The translations under genes were made by a program, and so were the position numbers. This document shows positions 18,386-20,694 of a stretch of DNA of 20,694 nt, piece after piece. The notes beneath the pieces are model-generated. The model did not search any database, was not told where the DNA came from, and saw only the letters and a program-made list of their open reading frames with translations. How positions within the stretch are numbered: position 1 is the first letter of the stretch; the number at the start of each line of letters is the position of its first letter. The DNA is from a virus: positions 1-20,694 of the IMG/VR virus record IMGVR_UViG_3300025759_000892; one strand, written 5' to 3'.

Positions 18386-18745
18386 ATGAAGATTACAAAG
18401 ACACAACTCCGTCAGATCATCAAGGAAGAGCTTGACGCCACTATGGAAGAAGGAATGTTCGGAGATTTGGGTGCTAAAATCTCAGCCGGAATCAAAGAAA
18501 TTCTTATGTTCCCTACTAATCTAGTAGCTGCTGGCATGTTGGTTTACCTTGACACTGTGGCACCAAGAAACGACATTGACATAAAAGAACTAGCAAATGA
18601 TAACGCAGCGATGGACGCATTCCTTAAGAATCTCACTTCAGGTAATGGGAAAGCATTCGGCAGCCAGCTTGCAAAAGATTGGACAAACTCAAGAATGAGC
18701 AAAGATGAGATTATGTCTAAGTATTTCTCATCTAGTGAAGCTTGA
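18386..18745 (+). CDS. Leader-peptide protein 3, paralogue of protein 2, 119 aa
   Basis: ATG at 18386 is preceded by AAAGGA (18372-18377). The leader is MKITKTQLRQIIKEEL, followed by M20-E21-E22. Residues 39-59 (ILMFPTNLVAAGMLVYLDTVA) are hydrophobic, at the same place relative to the (R)xDIDIxEL motif as in protein 2. The C-terminal half aligns with protein 2 but with a different insertion (LTSGNGKAFG) before KDWTNSR. Its leader is identical over 38 bases with that of the next gene. No catalytic motif is visible. Function unknown; grouped with the candidate internal head proteins because of the leader and position. Confidence 0.65.
   Translation: MKITKTQLRQIIKEELDATMEEGMFGDLGAKISAGIKEILMFPTNLVAAGMLVYLDTVAPRNDIDIKELANDNAAMDAFLKNLTSGNGKAFGSQLAKDWTNSRMSKDEIMSKYFSSSEA
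18393..18430 (+). repeat. 38-bp direct repeat, copy 1 (leader of gene 18386)
   Basis: Bases 18393-18430 are identical to 18791-18828. They encode residues from T4 to E15 of the shared leader, including identical synonymous choices (for example CTC CGT CAG for Leu-Arg-Gln). The flanking codons differ. A shorter core, ATCATCAAGGAAGA, is also found in the leaders of the genes at 17529 and 19194. Confidence 0.85.
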
Positions 18746-18783
18746 TCTCAACTGATCTAACAGACTAGTAAGGAAACAAGACT

Positions 18784-19197
18784 ATGAAATTTACAAAGAC
18801 ACAACTCCGTCAGATCATCAAGGAAGAGTTAGAAACTCTACAAGAAGACGGACACGAAGATGTTTCTTCGGCAGTCAGAAAACTAAAGACCTCTATTGAG
18901 GACGCCACAGAGATCCTACAAGGTCTTCAAGCCCACCAGGGCGATCTTCCTTCTTGGTGGATGAGCAAGGTAACACTTGCTTCTGACTACCTAAACAAGT
19001 GCCGTGATTATTTTCTTGTTTCCGGCGAAGTGATGGAAGAAGAAGTCGTTGATGAAAAGATAGAAAAGGCTGACGGAGGTTATTTCGTGACCTCCAAGTC
19101 AGGGAAGCGTCTTTCAAAGAAGCCGCACGAAACAAAGAAAGCCGCCCTCGCTCAGTTGGGCGCTGTTGAAGCCAGCAAGGCAAGGAGAGGCAAATGA
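18784..19197 (+). CDS. Leader-peptide protein 4 with basic C-terminal motif, 137 aa
   Basis: ATG at 18784 follows TAAGGA (18769-18774). The leader is MKFTKTQLRQIIKEEL, followed by L19-Q20-E21. Residues 26-80 form a helical region DVSSAVRKLKTSIEDATEIL then GDLPSWWMSKVTLASDYLNK, a motif I recall from many marine phage proteins of unknown function. Residues 99-136 are a basic motif beginning GGYFVTSKSGKRLSKKP and ending AALAQLGAVEASKARRGK, also recurrent in environmental phages. An acidic linker (EVMEEEVVDEKIEK) separates the two. The strongly basic C-terminus would suit contact with packaged DNA, as for T4 internal proteins; that is inference. The stop overlaps the next start by four bases. Confidence 0.7.
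   Translation: MKFTKTQLRQIIKEELETLQEDGHEDVSSAVRKLKTSIEDATEILQGLQAHQGDLPSWWMSKVTLASDYLNKCRDYFLVSGEVMEEEVVDEKIEKADGGYFVTSKSGKRLSKKPHETKKAALAQLGAVEASKARRGK
18791..18828 (+). repeat. 38-bp direct repeat, copy 2 (leader of gene 18784)
   Basis: Identical to 18393-18430; see that entry. It lies at the same position in the coding frame of a gene whose body is unrelated to that of copy 1, so the leader has been moved or homogenised independently of the rest of the gene. Confidence 0.85.
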
Positions 19198-19451
19198 AAA
19201 TAACAAAGACTAGACTAAAAGAGATCATCAAGGAAGAACTTGATATGATGAGCGAGGGCAGCGAAGTTGATGCGATCCTTGCTATGCTCGATCCAGAGAC
19301 GCTTAGCGCCATTAAGATCGTCGCCCAGGCAGCAGGAAAGATGGCTCCTGGCGCTGCTGGTGTCGCTGCAACCACTTTTGCTGTGGATCAACTAAGGCAA
19401 GCGGTAAGCAAGATCAAGGGTGGCAAGCCCGAGGGTGAAGAAAACGCTTGA
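19194..19451 (+). CDS. Leader-peptide protein 5, small Ala/Gly-rich, 85 aa
   Basis: ATG at 19194 overlaps the previous stop (ATGA) and has AAGGAG (19182-19187) inside the previous gene. The leader is MKITKTRLKEIIKEEL followed by M19-S20-E21. The remaining ~64 residues contain an Ala/Gly-rich stretch (AQAAGKMAPGAAGVAATTFAVDQL, residues ~47-70) typical of tightly packed helices or a short membrane-inserting segment, and a Lys/Gly/Glu-rich tail. No family recognised. It is the last gene of the leader cluster; its stop codon TGA (19449-19451) is part of the -35 box of the promoter that follows. Confidence 0.65.
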   Translation: MKITKTRLKEIIKEELDMMSEGSEVDAILAMLDPETLSAIKIVAQAAGKMAPGAAGVAATTFAVDQLRQAVSKIKGGKPEGEENA

Positions 19452-19476
19452 CAAGCCCAGCCCCTTGTGCTACATT
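19448..19476 (+). promoter_or_regulatory. Sigma-70-like promoter, extended -10
   Basis: TTGACA (19448-19453), a perfect -35 box, is followed after 17 bp by TACATT (19471-19476) preceded by TG-n (19468-19470), an extended -10. A perfect TATAAT (19476-19481) also lies here but at 22 bp, too far from this -35 box. A host-polymerase promoter at this place would serve the homing endonuclease and the gp47-like gene. Start of transcription would fall at about 19483, right at the following hairpin. Confidence 0.5.
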
Positions 19477-19481
19477 ATAAT

Positions 19482-19502
19482 AGTCTGAGGGGTTAGACTT
19501 TT
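19482..19502 (+). terminator. Hairpin with T run, possible intrinsic terminator
   Basis: AGTCTGA - GGGG - TTAGACT (19482-19499) forms a 7-bp stem (one G-T pair) with a GGGG loop, followed by TTTT (19499-19502). It lies 31 bp after the end of the leader-gene cluster and could end the late transcript. The stem is short and only moderately GC-rich, so termination may be weak. Its overlap with the predicted start of the sigma-70-like transcript is odd. Confidence 0.45.
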
Positions 19503-19509
19503 GAAAATC

Positions 19510-19547
19510 GCGCATATCGCGGACAATAATAGGGCACATAGCGGACA
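19510..19547 (+). repeat. Imperfect direct repeats GCGCATATCGCGGACA / GCACATAGCGGACA
   Basis: Copy 1 is 19510-19525 and copy 2 is 19534-19547, spaced about one and a half helical turns plus. The first also contains the small inverted repeat CGCG-CATAT-CGCG (19509-19521). Such spaced repeats upstream of a gene are often protein-binding sites. No function known. Confidence 0.35.
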
Positions 19548-19551
19548 CAAA

Positions 19552-19559
19552 ACTATTTA
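19552..19559 (+). promoter_or_regulatory. Candidate late promoter ACTATTTA before the homing endonuclease
   Basis: Fourth upstream copy of the octamer, 29 bp before the ATG at 19581. It again forms a small inverted repeat, ACTAT-TTACT-ATAGT (19552-19566). Expression of free-standing homing endonucleases from late promoters is known in T4-like phages, which would fit. Confidence 0.4.
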
Positions 19560-19566
19560 CTATAGT

Positions 19567-19572
19567 AAGGAG
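19567..19572 (+). promoter_or_regulatory. Ribosome-binding site AAGGAG deciding the endonuclease start
   Basis: AAGGAG ends at 19572 and is 8 bp from ATG 19581. An in-frame GTG at 19572 overlaps this site and so cannot be the start used with it. The ATG also puts the IYMV strand right at the N-terminus, as in GIY-YIG enzymes. Confidence 0.75.
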
Positions 19573-19580
19573 TGTTTGCT

Positions 19581-20267
19581 ATGGCTTTAATTTATATGGT
19601 TCTCTTTCCAAACGGCAAGAAGTATATTGGAAAGACTGAACGCGAGTTATCCGATCGCATGAAAGAACATAAACACCATTCCAAGAATTCAAATCGGCCC
19701 CTTTATAACGCAATAAGAAAATATGGTTGGGACAATTTGGAATGGATAGTGCTTGACAAGGACGACAATTTTGATTACATTAACAGTAGAGAAAGGGCTC
19801 TAATAGACGAGCACGGCTGCCTTAAGCGAGAAAATGGGTACAACTTGCGAGAAGGTGGAGACGGAGGTCGCCACGCCCAAGACACAAAAGATAAAATTTC
19901 TATTTCTAATGCTGGTGAGAAGAATGGTATGTTTGGCCGAAAAGCGTGGAATAGTGGAAAGAATTTATCTAAACAACACATAGAGAGACTGCGTGAAGCA
20001 CACAAGGGGCAAATACCTTGGAACAAGGGAAAGAAGTTGCCACCAAAAGGCCCGCGAAACGAAGAAACAAAGAACAAAATAAGTAAAGCGAATAGTGGGG
20101 AGAATAACGGACAAGCAAAATTGACTTGTGAAAAAGTAATAGAGATAAGAGAAGCATATTCTAATGGCGGTTTAACTCAACGCCAATTGGCAGAAAAATA
20201 TAGAGTATCTCAATCCGTAATAAACGGCATAGTAAATAATAAAACCTGGAGGAACTGTGGGGATTAG
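19581..20267 (+). CDS. Free-standing GIY-YIG homing endonuclease with NUMOD3 and HTH, 228 aa
   Basis: The N-terminal nuclease domain (residues 3-95) contains IYMVLFPNGKKYIGKT, with likely catalytic R26 (SDRMKEH) and E71 (INSRERALI), and ends with GYNLREGGDGG, typical of phage GIY-YIG homing enzymes. Residues ~110-175 contain NUMOD3-like DNA-binding repeats (KNGMFGRKAWNSGK, then IPWNKGKKLP and NEETKNKISKANSG). Residues ~184-226 form a helix-turn-helix (LTQRQLAEKYRVSQSVINGI). It would nick or cut a specific phage DNA site and spread its own gene by recombination. There is no intron signature, so it appears free-standing, of the Seg type. Base use is more AT-rich (ATA, AAT, AGA codons) than its neighbours, consistent with acquisition. 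It overlaps the gp47-like gene by 11 bp. Confidence 0.9.
   Translation: MALIYMVLFPNGKKYIGKTERELSDRMKEHKHHSKNSNRPLYNAIRKYGWDNLEWIVLDKDDNFDYINSRERALIDEHGCLKRENGYNLREGGDGGRHAQDTKDKISISNAGEKNGMFGRKAWNSGKNLSKQHIERLREAHKGQIPWNKGKKLPPKGPRNEETKNKISKANSGENNGQAKLTCEKVIEIREAYSNGGLTQRQLAEKYRVSQSVINGIVNNKTWRNCGD
20248..20252 (+). promoter_or_regulatory. GGAGG ribosome-binding site inside the endonuclease gene, for the gp47-like gene
   Basis: GGAGG is followed after 4 bp by GTG at 20257. It lies in the last codons of the homing endonuclease gene, so the endonuclease insert has preserved or recreated the translation signal of the downstream recombination gene. Confidence 0.7.
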
Positions 20268-20694
20268 AGTTGCGCACCTGGCTGACACACATATACGGAA
20301 TTACAAGTATCACAAAGAGTACCGAGTCATTTTTGACCAGATCTTTGACCGCTTACGAGAAGAGCAGGTCGATCTGATCGTCCATTGCGGAGACTTGGCT
20401 CACACAAAGACACAGTTGTCGCCAGAGTATTTTGACCTTGCGACACACTTCCTTAAGAACCTTGCCGACATTGCCCCAACCTACATCATTTTGGGCAACC
20501 ACGACGGCAACCTTAAGAACGAGCACCGACAGGACGCCATCACGCCCATCGCAAATGCGTTGGCACATAACAACCTTCACCTTCTAAAGAACGCAGGCGA
20601 GGTTGTTGTTGGTGATGTTGCCCTAAATGTTCTTTCTGTCTTTGACGAAGACAACTGGGTGAAGCCATCCGATCCTTCCCGCATCAACATTGCC
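20257..20694 (+). CDS. SbcD/Mre11/T4 gp47-like recombination nuclease subunit (3'-partial)
   Basis: GTG at 20257 gives MGIRVAHLADTHI, and the frame runs open to the end of the window (146 codons). The calcineurin-like phosphoesterase motifs are in order: D10-x-H12 (LADTH), G45-D46 and H49 (HCGDLAH) and G80-N81-H82-D83 (LGNHD). This is the metal site of SbcD/Mre11 and of T4 gp47, which works with the ATPase gp46 (SbcC/Rad50-like) to resect DNA ends in recombination-dependent replication. A gp46/SbcC-like gene is expected just to the right. GTG was chosen since it places the first motif at the usual distance from the N-terminus and has GGAGG 4 bp upstream. The start overlaps the homing endonuclease gene. 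Confidence 0.9.
   Translation, partial: MGIRVAHLADTHIRNYKYHKEYRVIFDQIFDRLREEQVDLIVHCGDLAHTKTQLSPEYFDLATHFLKNLADIAPTYIILGNHDGNLKNEHRQDAITPIANALAHNNLHLLKNAGEVVVGDVALNVLSVFDEDNWVKPSDPSRINIA

Noticed and set aside
18746-18783. Promoter or hairpin in the gap before gene 18784
   Set aside because: CTAGT/ACTAG could pair only over a ~28-base loop and no -35/-10 pair is convincing; only the ribosome-binding site is supported.
19448-19481. TTGACA paired with the perfect TATAAT at 19476
   Set aside because: The spacer is 22 bp, outside the usual 16-18 bp; TACATT with TG-n at 17 bp is the better pairing, though TATAAT might still act with a poor -35 box.
19572-19580. GTG start at 19572 for the homing endonuclease
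   Set aside because: It overlaps the AAGGAG site itself, which is well spaced for ATG 19581.
1-20694. CRISPR array, tRNA genes, integrase, insertion sequences, or T4-type late promoter TATAAATA
   Set aside because: Looked for on both strands by eye; no regularly spaced repeats, cloverleaf-like sequences, transposase motifs or TATAAATA in the short intergenic gaps were seen.

Overview
The window looks like part of a large tailed-phage genome (Caudoviricetes), most likely a myovirus with T4-like replication and recombination genes. The evidence is gene density of about 98 percent, all genes on the + strand, very long structural-type proteins, a RuvC-like resolvase, a DnaG-type primase, a GIY-YIG homing endonuclease and the start of an SbcD/gp47-type nuclease. 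No host gene, tRNA, integrase or CRISPR array is visible. From memory, the large structural proteins and the MKITK...IIKEEL leader resemble those of uncultured aquatic phages, but no host can be named from this sequence.

Region 1 (2-16067) is a virion structural module of seven genes: a giant protein open at the left edge (at least 1863 aa), then proteins of 345, 1230, 773, 312, 373 and 411 aa. Two of them (5605 and 12743) share an N-terminal domain, and two adjacent ones (13698 and 14832) are diverged paralogues. The module is tightly packed, and the only gap above 30 bp before genes 6676 and 12743 carries the same octamer ACTATTTA, a candidate phage-specific late promoter.

Region 2 (16072-17504) is an overlapping pair: a RuvC-like Holliday junction resolvase and a compact primase with a zinc ribbon and TOPRIM domain. 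It appears to be read through from the structural genes.

Region 3 (17529-19451) is the most interesting part. Five small, otherwise mostly unrelated genes all begin with nearly the same 16-residue leader (consensus MKITKTQLRQIIKEEL), followed in every case by a (L/M)-x-E tripeptide at residues 19-22. I suggest this is a detachable capsid-targeting or sorting peptide for proteins packaged into the phage head, comparable to the signals on T4 internal proteins that are cut by the prohead protease after (L/I)-x-E. Two of the five are also tandem paralogues in their bodies, and two share 38 identical bases across the leader.

Region 4 (19452-20694) begins with a 129-bp control region holding a good sigma-70-like promoter, a hairpin with a T run, short direct repeats and another ACTATTTA. 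It is followed by a free-standing GIY-YIG/NUMOD3 homing endonuclease, whose 3' end supplies the ribosome-binding site and overlaps the start of an SbcD/Mre11/gp47-like recombination nuclease that runs off the right edge. This looks like a switch from late virion genes to recombination genes.
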